The notes under the pieces were generated by a model, which searched no databases, was not told where the DNA came from, and saw nothing but the letters and a program-made list of their open reading frames with translations. From NCBI RefSeq assembly GCF_001636315.1, contig NZ_KV440949.1:3342973-3406972 (forward strand): a stretch of 64,000 nt of DNA. Direction: 5' to 3'. Both the position numbers and the translations under genes were made by a program. Numbering within the stretch: position 1 is the stretch's first letter; the number at the start of each line of letters is the position of its first letter. The stretch is from Neobacillus mesonae. GTDB lineage: Bacteria; Bacillota; Bacilli; Bacillales; Cytobacillaceae. Below are positions 50,095-59,123 of the stretch, piece by piece.

Positions 50095-51039
50095 ATGAAA
50101 GCTATCCCTGCCTCTAATAAACCGTATATGGAGTTAAATCAAAAAAAGAAAATAAAGTGGGACAAGATTGTCCCCTTTCTTTTTATATCTCCTTGGCTGT
50201 TTGGGTTTTTGGCCTTTACACTGGGACCGCTAATATATTCACTTGTGATTAGCTTTTTTGATTGGCCTGTTGTCGGGCAGGCGAAATTCGTCGGTATTGA
50301 CAACTATAAAACGATGTTTATGGACGATCCGTTATTTTGGAAATCGTTATGGGTAACCGTAAAATTTGCTGCCATTTTCGTTCCTTTAAACATCATTATC
50401 GCTTTAGTACTAGCTCTGTTATTGAATCAAAATGTAAAAGGACATTCCTTTTTTAGAACATTTTTCTATCTTCCTTCTGTTATTTCCGGGGTTGCCCTTG
50501 CAATGATCTGGGCGTGGGTGTTTAACGGAGAATATGGAATTCTTAACTACTTCTTGTCCTTAGCGGGTATCCAAGGTCCTGACTGGCTGAACGATATGAG
50601 CTGGGCGCTCGTTGCGATGGTTATTGCCAGCCTATGGGGACAAGGACAGATGATGCTGATCTTTTTGGCCGGTTTGAAAGGAATTTCTAAAGAAATGTAT
50701 GAAGCGGCTTCGATAGATGGGGCGAATAAAATCACGCAATTTTTTAAGATTACGCTGCCGCTGTTAACGCCAACAATTCTGTTTAATTTAATTACAACGA
50801 TTATTTCCGCATTCCAGCAATTAACGTTAGCGCTTTTGTTAACCGGAGGCGGCCCGCTTAACTCAACCTATTTTTACGCAATGTATGTTTACGAAAATGC
50901 CTTCAAATATTTTAAAATGGGCTATTCATCAGCCAATGCCTGGTTTATGTTTTTAATTGTTTTAGGTTTGTCATTATTAGTGTTCAAATCCTCGTCGGCC
51001 TGGGTGTACTACGAAGGAGAAGTGAAGAAGAAAAAATAG
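50095..51039 (+). CDS. ABC sugar importer permease 1
   Basis: A 314-residue inner-membrane permease (MalF/UgpA type) with six membrane segments. The EAA loop that contacts the ATPase reads YEAASIDGANKITQFFKITLPLL (18-residue core EAASIDGANKITQFFKIT). I chose the ATG at 50095 with GAGG 8 nt upstream; the GTG at 50086 lies in that site. Second gene of the importer operon. Confidence 0.9.
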   Translation: MKAIPASNKPYMELNQKKKIKWDKIVPFLFISPWLFGFLAFTLGPLIYSLVISFFDWPVVGQAKFVGIDNYKTMFMDDPLFWKSLWVTVKFAAIFVPLNIIIALVLALLLNQNVKGHSFFRTFFYLPSVISGVALAMIWAWVFNGEYGILNYFLSLAGIQGPDWLNDMSWALVAMVIASLWGQGQMMLIFLAGLKGISKEMYEAASIDGANKITQFFKITLPLLTPTILFNLITTIISAFQQLTLALLLTGGGPLNSTYFYAMYVYENAFKYFKMGYSSANAWFMFLIVLGLSLLVFKSSSAWVYYEGEVKKKK

Positions 51040-51073
51040 GTTCACACAATCTATGGATACGAGGGGTTGTCCG

Positions 51074-51904
51074 ATGAAAACGAAAAACAGGGTTTATAAA
51101 ACCTTTATATATGTTCTTTTAATCTTTTTCTCATTATTGTTTTTAGCGCCATTATTTTGGATGGTAACAACTTCATTGAAAGGACCGGATGAACTGTACC
51201 AGTTCCCGCCAAAGTGGATCCCGTCCGTCTTTCACTTTGAAAACTTTAAAAATGCCTGGATTTCTCAGCCATTTACACAATTTCTTACGAATTCCGTGAC
51301 AGTTACAATCTTGGCGACGCTGGGACAAGTTATCTCTTCATCGTTAGTAGCTTACGGGTTTGCAAGATTCACATTCAAGGGAAGAGATTTTCTATTTATC
51401 GTTCTGCTTGCGACCATGATGATTCCTTGGGAAGTAACAATGATTCCGCTATATATGGAATTTAACTGGCTTGGCTGGATCAACACATTGAAACCGCTGA
51501 TTGTACCTGCCTGGTTTGGCGGACCATTTTTCATCTTTTTGCTTCGTCAGTTTATTATGGGAATTCCAAAGGAACTGGATGAAGCAGCAAGAATCGATGG
51601 GGCAAACGCGTTTCAGATCTTTTATAAGATTTACCTGCCTTTGATGAAGCCGCCGTTGATTCTTGTATCGGTATTCAGCTTTTTGAACTGCTGGAATGAC
51701 TATTTAGGACCGCTGGTATTTTTAAATGACCAAAGCAAATACACCTTAACACTTGGCTTGGCACAGTTCAAAGGGATGTTTGGTGTAAATATGGAAGGAA
51801 TTATGGCGATCACATTCCTAGTCTGTCTGCCGCCGCTCGTTCTCTTCTTTGTTGCCCAGCGCTACATCATGGAAGACGTTTCGAAGAGTGGGGTAAAAGG
51901 GTAG
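51074..51904 (+). CDS. ABC sugar importer permease 2
   Basis: A 276-residue permease (MalG/UgpE type) with six membrane segments and the EAA loop DEAARIDGANAFQIFYKI. A typical TTSLKGPDELYQFPPKW follows the first helix. I chose the ATG at 51074 since GAGGGG lies 7 nt upstream; the ATG at 51053 adds seven residues. It pairs with the preceding permease. Confidence 0.9.
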   Translation: MKTKNRVYKTFIYVLLIFFSLLFLAPLFWMVTTSLKGPDELYQFPPKWIPSVFHFENFKNAWISQPFTQFLTNSVTVTILATLGQVISSSLVAYGFARFTFKGRDFLFIVLLATMMIPWEVTMIPLYMEFNWLGWINTLKPLIVPAWFGGPFFIFLLRQFIMGIPKELDEAARIDGANAFQIFYKIYLPLMKPPLILVSVFSFLNCWNDYLGPLVFLNDQSKYTLTLGLAQFKGMFGVNMEGIMAITFLVCLPPLVLFFVAQRYIMEDVSKSGVKG

Positions 51905-51993
51905 ATTCATCAAATTGTTTGGCAGAAATGAAAATGCTGGTCAGCAGGTTGATTCCTATCTGGCCAGCAAGTTTATTAGGAAGGTTGACATTC

Positions 51994-53259
51994 ATGTTAC
52001 AAACAATATCCTTATCGCCCGGTGTTAAAAGATTTTTAGCTACAGAATCACTGTACGGGCTAAGTATCGGAATGTTTACATTAATCCTGAATCTTCATTT
52101 ATACGAATTGGGTATTTCTGAAAAACAGATTGGTTTCATTACTTCATCGGGAATTTTAGTAAAGGGAATTTTTGCAATAACAGTAGGTATTCTTGCCAAA
52201 AAAATAGGCAGGAAAAAGCTTTTGGTAGCAGGTATCGGGAGTGTTGCTTTAGGATGTACGATTTTTGCGCTATCTAAAAGCTTTATGTTATTTTTTTTGG
52301 CCCAAATCATCGTCTCTATCGGTTTCACTCTGGTTGAAACAACTGAAATTCAGCTGCTGTTCTATTATAGCCGTTCAAAAAGAGAGGAAACTCAAGCATA
52401 TAGTTTTATGTTTGCTGTATTTACTGCTTTTACAGGTGTAGGAACGTTACTTGCCGGCTTTCTCCCAAAGTGGCTTGATTCTTCTGGAGACGGATACCAG
52501 AATACATTATTGATCACGTCTATTGTGTTTATCCTGTTAGTGTGTACGAGAGCTGTACTCCTTCCATCTGAACAGAGAAAAGAAGCTGTACCAGCCCCAC
52601 AGAATGGTAAAAAGAATATTTCAACTGTTATGAGAAAGCCTTCACGAGACCTATGGAAAAAATTACTATTATTTTCAGTTTTGGCGTTTCTAACTGGAGG
52701 TGCCGTTTCCTGTCTGCAGCCTTATCTAAATCTATTTGTAAAATTTCGATTTGATTTTTCAAACGAGGCTATCTCTATCTTACTGGCATTTAATGGTTTT
52801 GCGTTGTTCATTGGTTCCGTTTTTTCTCCATTTTTAATTGAAAAGCTTGGGATCAATAAAACTTTTTTCTGTATTTATCTAGTAAATATTATTTTCTGCT
52901 TTATTTTATTCTTGAACATTCCTGTCTATTTTTTTTCAGCCTTACTTGTTATCAGAGGCGGGAGTTTTACGATGCTGACAAATTTGGCCGACAGCCTTTC
53001 TATGTCATCGTTTAGAGATGAAGAACGCGACCAATATGCGGGGATGAGTCTTGTTTTTCGCAGTATTGGCTCTGCGCTTGTCGCTTTTGGGATTAGCAAT
53101 ATTATAGCTGGGAAAAATTACACACTCCCATTTTTACTGACAGGCCTGTTTTTATTTGCAGGTTATCTCTATTTTTCCCGGGTGATTAAACCAAAATATC
53201 TTCAAAGTAATAGAGATTCTTATTCTACCGGGCAGAAACAAATTGGAAATGAAGTATAG
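51994..53259 (+). CDS. MFS transporter
   Basis: A 421-residue major facilitator protein with about 12 membrane segments. The loop 2-3 motif reads GILAKKIGRKKLLVAG, the classical MFS signature. I chose the ATG at 51994 with AGGAAGG upstream; a longer TTG frame from 51919 lacks a site. It lies between an ABC importer and a glycosidase in the same direction, so it may export a sugar or import a related one. Substrate unknown. Confidence 0.8.
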   Translation: MLQTISLSPGVKRFLATESLYGLSIGMFTLILNLHLYELGISEKQIGFITSSGILVKGIFAITVGILAKKIGRKKLLVAGIGSVALGCTIFALSKSFMLFFLAQIIVSIGFTLVETTEIQLLFYYSRSKREETQAYSFMFAVFTAFTGVGTLLAGFLPKWLDSSGDGYQNTLLITSIVFILLVCTRAVLLPSEQRKEAVPAPQNGKKNISTVMRKPSRDLWKKLLLFSVLAFLTGGAVSCLQPYLNLFVKFRFDFSNEAISILLAFNGFALFIGSVFSPFLIEKLGINKTFFCIYLVNIIFCFILFLNIPVYFFSALLVIRGGSFTMLTNLADSLSMSSFRDEERDQYAGMSLVFRSIGSALVAFGISNIIAGKNYTLPFLLTGLFLFAGYLYFSRVIKPKYLQSNRDSYSTGQKQIGNEV

Positions 53260-53283
53260 AATTACTGAATAAGAGGTGGACTT

Positions 53284-54972
53284 ATGTTTGATATTCGAAA
53301 AATCCCATTCAGCCGTTACGGCTCGTTTATCACAATCTCGCCCAACCATCAGGAAGGGGCAGGCGGACCGCTTTACATCCGCAATATCCGCAATGGCGAC
53401 AATGATTTTGGCGAAGTATTCCGGCTTGATCTGATTTGGCAGGGACAGACGCTATCCTATAAGCCGGTGCTTGAGCCCAGCGTTCTTCGGCTTGAAAGCA
53501 GCGAAGGCTTCGCAGAGTTTTGTATAACGGAAGAAAGAGTCTTACAAATTAGAAGCAATCGGGTTGGGGTAAGATTGACGGGAATTACTGGGGCGTATGA
53601 TTATGCGGTCAAGGTGGAGGAAAACCGCTGGGAAGTCAATCATTCGATGCAGGAAATGCGTTATATGCTCACCACGCTTAAAGGGCGCATTGTAATGGAT
53701 GCCCCGTTTATCGAGCAGCGCTGTGAGAAAATTATCGCGGACCTGCTGCCTGCTGATTCCGAAGAGGAGATGGAATGTGTAATAGAAGAATTTACTACGG
53801 TGTATCAGCCGCGTTCCTATCTTTCTTTCGCCCAGGGACGGACCCGCGTTTCAGAAGATTTCCAAGCTTGGTATGAAAAAACGCTTGAGACACCTGAAGA
53901 ATATAGTCAGGGGAAAAACCTCGCGGCTTATATTACCTGGTCCTGTGTTGTTCCTCCGGAGGGAATATTGCTGCGCCCGGCGATGTATATGTCCAAGAAC
54001 TGGATGACCAACATTTGGAGCTGGGACCATTGCTTTAACGCTATGGCGTTAGCGAAAAATTCCCCTGAATTGGCCTGGGATCAGTTTATGATCTTTTTCG
54101 ATCTGCAGGATACATCCGGCACGCTTCCGGATTTCGTTAATAACCGATTTGCGTTGTGGAATTTCACAAAGCCGCCTATCCATGGCTGGACGTTAAGACG
54201 ATTGTGGGAGCAAAGCAGCTATGTGTCAACGGAGAAACTGGAAGAGGTTTATGAACCATTAACAAGATGGACGAAGTGGTGGCTTACCTATCAGGATGAC
54301 GACCAAGATGGGATTCCACAATATAATCACGGAAATGACAGCGGCTGGGATAACAGCACGATTTTTCATAAAGGAACGCCTGTGGAAAGCCCCGATCTTT
54401 CTTCGTTCTTAGTATTGCAGATGGAGGTGCTCTCTGAAATCGCAGAAAAACTCGGACGGGAAGATGAGGCCGGAAGGTGGAAGCAGGAATCTGAAGAGCT
54501 GTTGACAAGAATGATTGAACACTTTTGGGATGGCGAACGTTTTACCGCTAAGAAATCCGGTACTCATGAAGTGATTGAGTCAGACAGTCTTGTTCTATAT
54601 ATTCCAGTCGTCCTTGGAAAAAGACTGCCTGCGGAGATCCTTGAAAAATTGCTTGCCGGTATTAAGCGAAAAGGCTTTTTAACGGATTATGGTCTGGCAA
54701 CGGAGCTGCCTTCAAGCGCATTCTATAAGGATGATGGCTATTGGCGGGGGCCGATTTGGGCGCCGACGACCATGCTCATTGTCGACGGTCTGCTGTCTGC
54801 CGGCGAACGCGAGCTGGCTTTAGAGATTGCCCGCAAGTTTTGTGAGATGGCCAACACATCTGGTATGGCCGAAAACTATAACGCTCTGAATGGGGAGGGA
54901 TTGCGGGATCCTGCCTTTACTTGGACATCGAGTGTATTTTTAATGCTTGGGCACCTAATTAAGAGTAATTAA
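53284..54972 (+). CDS. GH63-like glycoside hydrolase
   Basis: A 562-residue cytoplasmic glycosidase of the (alpha/alpha)6-barrel group (GH63/trehalase-like, MGH1 type). The catalytic barrel begins near residue 200 and shows WSWDHCFNAMALAK, FTKPPIHGWTLRRLWEQ, NHGNDSGWDNSTIF and YWRGPIWAPTTMLIVDGL, motifs that hold the acid and base residues in this clan. The N-terminal 180 residues form a beta domain. The ATG follows AGGTGG. It probably processes an alpha-linked oligosaccharide taken up by the neighbouring importer. Confidence 0.75.
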   Translation: MFDIRKIPFSRYGSFITISPNHQEGAGGPLYIRNIRNGDNDFGEVFRLDLIWQGQTLSYKPVLEPSVLRLESSEGFAEFCITEERVLQIRSNRVGVRLTGITGAYDYAVKVEENRWEVNHSMQEMRYMLTTLKGRIVMDAPFIEQRCEKIIADLLPADSEEEMECVIEEFTTVYQPRSYLSFAQGRTRVSEDFQAWYEKTLETPEEYSQGKNLAAYITWSCVVPPEGILLRPAMYMSKNWMTNIWSWDHCFNAMALAKNSPELAWDQFMIFFDLQDTSGTLPDFVNNRFALWNFTKPPIHGWTLRRLWEQSSYVSTEKLEEVYEPLTRWTKWWLTYQDDDQDGIPQYNHGNDSGWDNSTIFHKGTPVESPDLSSFLVLQMEVLSEIAEKLGREDEAGRWKQESEELLTRMIEHFWDGERFTAKKSGTHEVIESDSLVLYIPVVLGKRLPAEILEKLLAGIKRKGFLTDYGLATELPSSAFYKDDGYWRGPIWAPTTMLIVDGLLSAGERELALEIARKFCEMANTSGMAENYNALNGEGLRDPAFTWTSSVFLMLGHLIKSN

Positions 54973-55025
54973 TATCATGGGGCGTTTATCGTCCATTCTA
55001 TGGTTAATTTTACTAAAAAATATAC

Positions 55026-55088
55026 TGCTGAAATCACATTAATCTAATGTTTTTACTAAGATAATAGGTGATTTCAGCACTTTTTTTG
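55026..55088 (+). terminator. Terminator after first sugar operon
   Basis: TGCTGAAATCAC (55026-55037) pairs perfectly with GTGATTTCAGCA (55068-55079), followed by CTTTTTTT. The loop is long, about 30 nt. Confidence 0.8.
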
Positions 55089-55121
55089 GCGAAATTTGAT
55101 ATTTAACTATCAATTAAACTA

Positions 55122-55212
55122 TTTTTTACTAAAATTTTTAACTATTTATTTAGTAAAAATATTGAATATTATTATTGTTGAGAGTAAAATAAAGGGGTAA
55201 ATCTTTACTAAA
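55122..55212. promoter_or_regulatory. Repeated TTTACTAAA operator-like motif
   Basis: TTTTTTACTAAA (55122-55133) and TTTAGTAAAAAT (55149-55160) form an inverted pair; TTTACTAAA recurs at 55204-55212, with further copies of TTTTACTAA near 55008 and 55050. All lie in the promoter region of the SDR-led operon. This looks like a multi-site operator for a repressor not in the window. AT-richness makes chance a concern. Confidence 0.35.
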
Positions 55213-55299
55213 CATAAATATCCCCTCCAGAAAAGTTAGAGCGTTTATGTTCAAGCAATTTTGAAAGGGGTTTCTAAAAAACAACAGGAGGTATACGAG

Positions 55300-56079
55300 A
55301 TGGTTTTACAAGATTACTTTGGATTAGAAAATAAAGTTTGTGTGGTAACAGGGGGAGCGTCCGGAATTGGTTTAGCAACGGCAACACTTTTAGCTGAAGT
55401 TGGTTCTAGAGTGGTTCTGTTAGATATTAACGAAGAAAACGGGCAAAAGGCGGCTGCTGACCTTCGCGAGAAGGATTATAAGGCTGAATTTGTCCGCTGT
55501 GATGTGACAAATGCCGATGACTGTGCCAAGGTAAAAGATCATCTTGAAGCAAACTACGGTGCGGTTGATGTACTGTTTAATAACGCTGGTGTGATCAGAA
55601 GAAAAACAGTTGTAGATTTAGAAGAATCCGATTGGGATTTAGTCATCGACGTATCGTTAAAAGGAGTATATCTTCTATCAAAATATTTAATCCCGCTTAT
55701 GGCAAAGGGAGGCGGCGGAAGTATCATCAATACTGGCTCTGGCTGGGGATTAAAAGGCGGAGACCAAGCAGCCGCATACTGTGCTGCAAAGGCTGGCGTT
55801 GTGAATCTAACAAAAGCAATGGCGATTGACCATGGTCCGCAAAACATCCGTGTGAACTGCATTTGCCCGGGAGACACTGATACACCGTTGTTAAGAAGTG
55901 AAGCGAAGCAATTAAACCTGCAGGAGGATGCTTTCCTAGTTTCGTCCGCAAAAGGTCGTCCATTAGAAAGACTAGGTACACCAAGAGATATTGCGAAAGG
56001 TGTATTATTCCTAGCAAGCGACTTGTCTTCTTGGATTACCGGTACAGATTTAATTGTTGACGGCGGAGGCTTGGCATAA
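55300..56079 (+). CDS. SDR-family oxidoreductase
   Basis: A 259-residue classical short-chain dehydrogenase/reductase. NAD(P) motif VTGGASGIGLATA, then NNAGVIRR, catalytic Ser in NTGSGWGLKGG, YCAAKAG as the YxxxK pair, and CPGDTDTP. The C-terminal TGTDLIVDGGGLA is typical. An Asp at the end of strand 2 (VVLLDINEE) points to NAD. I chose the ATG at 55300 with AGGAGG 8 nt upstream. It starts an operon with the GcvP-like pair and the second importer, so it probably oxidises a sugar or sugar acid. Confidence 0.9.
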   Translation: MVLQDYFGLENKVCVVTGGASGIGLATATLLAEVGSRVVLLDINEENGQKAAADLREKDYKAEFVRCDVTNADDCAKVKDHLEANYGAVDVLFNNAGVIRRKTVVDLEESDWDLVIDVSLKGVYLLSKYLIPLMAKGGGGSIINTGSGWGLKGGDQAAAYCAAKAGVVNLTKAMAIDHGPQNIRVNCICPGDTDTPLLRSEAKQLNLQEDAFLVSSAKGRPLERLGTPRDIAKGVLFLASDLSSWITGTDLIVDGGGLA

Positions 56080-56121
56080 GGTTTGATTGAACAATGTAAA
56101 GACTACTAGGAGGTTATTTAT

Positions 56122-57510
56122 ATGTCACAAAAGGTACATCCTTATATACCGAATATGGTCCCTGAAGTACAGGCTGAGATGTTAAAGGTAATCGGCGCAG
56201 AATCCATTATGGAGTTATATTCCTGCATACCTGAGGAATTACAGCTTAAGGAAGAGATGAAGATTCCTCCAGCGCTTACAGAGTATGAGCTTAGACGTCA
56301 TATTGAAGGGCTTTTGAATAAAAACACCAGCACAAAGGAATATGTAAATTTCCTTGGAGCGGGGTGCTGGCAGCATTTTGTTCCAGCGGTGTGCGACGAA
56401 GTTAATCAGCGTTCTGAATTTTTAACGGCATACGCCGGTGAACCTTATGAGGATCACGGACGTTTCCAGGCACTTTTTGAGTATCAGAGTTTAGTAGCTG
56501 AGTTAGTAGATATGGATGTTGTCAATGTACCGACATTTGATTGGGGACAAGCTGCATCAACATCCGTACGGATGGCGGCCCGTATTACCGGACGGAAGAA
56601 AATCCTTCTTGCTAATACAGTGGGACCGGAACGCAGTAAGATCATCATTAATTACGGAACACCTGAACTGCAATTTGAATTTGTTGAATTTAATACAGAA
56701 ACCGGCGCCATGGATTTATCCGATTTACAAGCAAAATTAACAGAGGACGTAGCGGCTGTTTATTTTGAAAATCCATCCTACCTTGGATTTATCGAGGTTC
56801 AGGGACCTGAGATTTCTAAGCTAGTGAAGGATAATAAATCGCTTCTGGTAGTCGGGGTTGACCCTATTTCTCTAGGAGTTATCGCACCTCCTAGCCAGTA
56901 TGGAGCAGATATTGTCTGCGGCGATCTGCAGCCTTTAGGAATGCATATGAACTTCAGCGGCGGGCAGGCAGGATTCATCGCAACGCGTGATGAAGTGGAA
57001 TTCGTTCAAGAATATCCATCCCGCTTATTTGGGATAGTTCCTACGGTTAAAGAAGGAGAATACGGATTTGGGGATGTCTTCTATGACCGGACATCATTTG
57101 CTTTACGGGAAAAAGGGAAAGAATCCGTTGGTACCCAAACGGCATTATGGGGAATCACAGCGGGTGTCTATTTAGCACTGCTTGGACCGGAAGGCATGCA
57201 GGAAGTCGGTCAAACGATTATGCAAAATAGTCAATACGCGGCACAGCAATTAAATCAAATTGATGGTGTTAAAGGGTCGCGCTTAGCTTCACCATTCTTC
57301 AAAGAGTTTATTGTTGATTTTGATGAAACCGGCCTAACAGTGAATGAAATAAATCAGAAATTGCTGAAGAAGAAAATTTTTGGCGGAAAAGACCTTTCAG
57401 AAGAGTTCCCTGAGTTTGGACAGTCGGCGCTATTTTGTGTAACCGAGGTTCATACGAAAGAGGATATTGACCATCTCGTTCAATCGATTAAAGAGATTTT
57501 GACGAAATAG
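56122..57510 (+). CDS. GcvPA-like PLP-fold protein (glycine dehydrogenase subunit 1 homolog)
   Basis: A 462-residue homolog of the N-terminal half of the glycine cleavage P-protein. It has YIPNMVPEVQAEMLKVIGA, VNFLGAGCWQHFVPA, RSEFLTAYAG and ALFEYQSLVAELVDMDV, all family marks. It diverges where true GcvPA reads YDGATALAEA; here the text is FDWGQAASTSVRMA. No gcvT or gcvH lies in the window, and the neighbours are sugar genes. I infer a specialised paralog with another substrate. ATG with AGGAGG upstream; 16 bp before the partner subunit. Confidence 0.75.
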   Translation: MSQKVHPYIPNMVPEVQAEMLKVIGAESIMELYSCIPEELQLKEEMKIPPALTEYELRRHIEGLLNKNTSTKEYVNFLGAGCWQHFVPAVCDEVNQRSEFLTAYAGEPYEDHGRFQALFEYQSLVAELVDMDVVNVPTFDWGQAASTSVRMAARITGRKKILLANTVGPERSKIIINYGTPELQFEFVEFNTETGAMDLSDLQAKLTEDVAAVYFENPSYLGFIEVQGPEISKLVKDNKSLLVVGVDPISLGVIAPPSQYGADIVCGDLQPLGMHMNFSGGQAGFIATRDEVEFVQEYPSRLFGIVPTVKEGEYGFGDVFYDRTSFALREKGKESVGTQTALWGITAGVYLALLGPEGMQEVGQTIMQNSQYAAQQLNQIDGVKGSRLASPFFKEFIVDFDETGLTVNEINQKLLKKKIFGGKDLSEEFPEFGQSALFCVTEVHTKEDIDHLVQSIKEILTK

Positions 57511-57526
57511 AGAGGAGTTTTTTGAT

Positions 57527-59092
57527 ATGCAAAGGATTAAGCGTACGAGCAAAACCCGCGATTTTCATCAGGCAAAATGGAATGAACCGATTGTTTTCGA
57601 ACTTCATCAGCCTGGTGAAAAGGGAGTAGAGCTGCCGCCTGTAAATAAACAAATCGCATCTGCTGTAGGCGATGGAGTATCTGTGATTCCGGAAATCATG
57701 AAAAGAAAGCAAAAACCAAATTTACCTGAAATCGGCCAGGCTCGTGTATTACGTCACTATGTAAGACTTTCACAGGAAACGCTTGGGTCTGATTTCAACG
57801 TAGAAATTGGTCAAGGGACTTGTACGATGAAATACATCCCTAAAATTAATGAACTGCTGATTCGTGATCCGAAAATGATGGAGCTGCATCCATTACAAGA
57901 CGAAGGTACGGTTCAAGGGATGCTTGAAATCTTCCATAATCTTGATTTATGTATGCGGGAAATTTCCGGAATGGATTATTTCTCCTTCCAGCCAAGCAGC
58001 GGTACACAAGCATTGTTTACAATGGCTTCGATCGTAAGAAAGTACCATGAAACAAGAGGCGAAGGAGATCAGCGTAATGAAATCATTACGACGATTTTCT
58101 CACATCCATCTCAGGCGGCAACTGCAGCGGTAAAGGGCTATAAAATTATTACCCTGCACCCGGATGAAAATGGTTTCCCTGATATTGAGAAGCTAAAGGC
58201 AGCTGTATCCGAGAGAACAGCAGGGTTTGTAGTAGCTAACCCGGAAGACACTGGGATTTTTAATCCAAGAATTAAAGAATTTACAGATATCGTTCATGAA
58301 GCTGGCGGTCTTTGTTTCTATGACCAGGCGAATGCCAATGGCCTTTTAGGAATTACTAGAGCGAAAGAAGCAGGCTTTGATATGTGCTTCTTCAATCTCC
58401 ATAAAACGTTTGCGGCACCACATATGTGCGGCGGTCCGGCAACGGGTGCACTAGGTGTAACAGCAGAATTAAGAGATTTTCTGCCTGCACCAATAGTGGA
58501 GCATCAAGACGGTAAATATTCACTTCAATATGATCTTAAACATTCAATCGGAAAGGTTCGTTCCTTCCATGGTGTAGCGCAAACGGTATTGCGTTCCTAT
58601 GCGTGGATTCGCGCGCTCGGTCCTGATGGTCTGAAGGAAGTGGCGAAAATTGCCGTGTTAAACAATAACTATATGTACCATAAAGTAATGGCGATTCGCG
58701 GGGCAGGTGCACCTTATGTCAAGGGACACCGCTTAGAGCAGGTACGCTACAGCTGGGAGCAGATGGCAAAAGAAACCGGTGTCACAACAGAAGATGTGAC
58801 AAGAAGAATGACAGATTTCGGTCTTCATTATTGGACAAGCCATCACCCATACATCGTACCGCAGCCATTTACACTGGAGCCGACTGAATCCTACTCAAAA
58901 GAGGATTTGGACGAATATATTCATGCGCTCGTGCAAATTTCGAATGAAGCTTATGAAAATCCGGAAATCGTCAAAACTGCACCGCATAATAGCACGATTC
59001 ATAAAATGGACGAGCAGGACTTTCTTGATAACCCTGAAAAATGGTGCATTACATGGCGTTCTTATTTAAAAAAGGCAAAAACTGAGTGTTAA
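57527..59092 (+). CDS. GcvPB-like PLP enzyme (glycine dehydrogenase subunit 2 homolog)
   Basis: A 521-residue homolog of the catalytic half of the P-protein, about 30 residues longer than usual. PLP-binding lysine in FFNLHKTFAAPHMCGGPATG, FYDQANANGLLGI, and the N-terminal SRxxxxGSDFNVEIGQGTCTMKY-like start. The canonical HGTNPASAA is replaced by FSHPSQAATAA, so substrate binding has changed. It forms a heterodimer with the preceding gene in the usual family layout. Function in this sugar operon is unknown; decarboxylation or transamination of an amino acid-like sugar derivative is conceivable. Confidence 0.75.
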   Translation: MQRIKRTSKTRDFHQAKWNEPIVFELHQPGEKGVELPPVNKQIASAVGDGVSVIPEIMKRKQKPNLPEIGQARVLRHYVRLSQETLGSDFNVEIGQGTCTMKYIPKINELLIRDPKMMELHPLQDEGTVQGMLEIFHNLDLCMREISGMDYFSFQPSSGTQALFTMASIVRKYHETRGEGDQRNEIITTIFSHPSQAATAAVKGYKIITLHPDENGFPDIEKLKAAVSERTAGFVVANPEDTGIFNPRIKEFTDIVHEAGGLCFYDQANANGLLGITRAKEAGFDMCFFNLHKTFAAPHMCGGPATGALGVTAELRDFLPAPIVEHQDGKYSLQYDLKHSIGKVRSFHGVAQTVLRSYAWIRALGPDGLKEVAKIAVLNNNYMYHKVMAIRGAGAPYVKGHRLEQVRYSWEQMAKETGVTTEDVTRRMTDFGLHYWTSHHPYIVPQPFTLEPTESYSKEDLDEYIHALVQISNEAYENPEIVKTAPHNSTIHKMDEQDFLDNPEKWCITWRSYLKKAKTEC

Positions 59093-59123
59093 AAACAAAC
59101 TATAAAAAATTGGGGGACCAATT

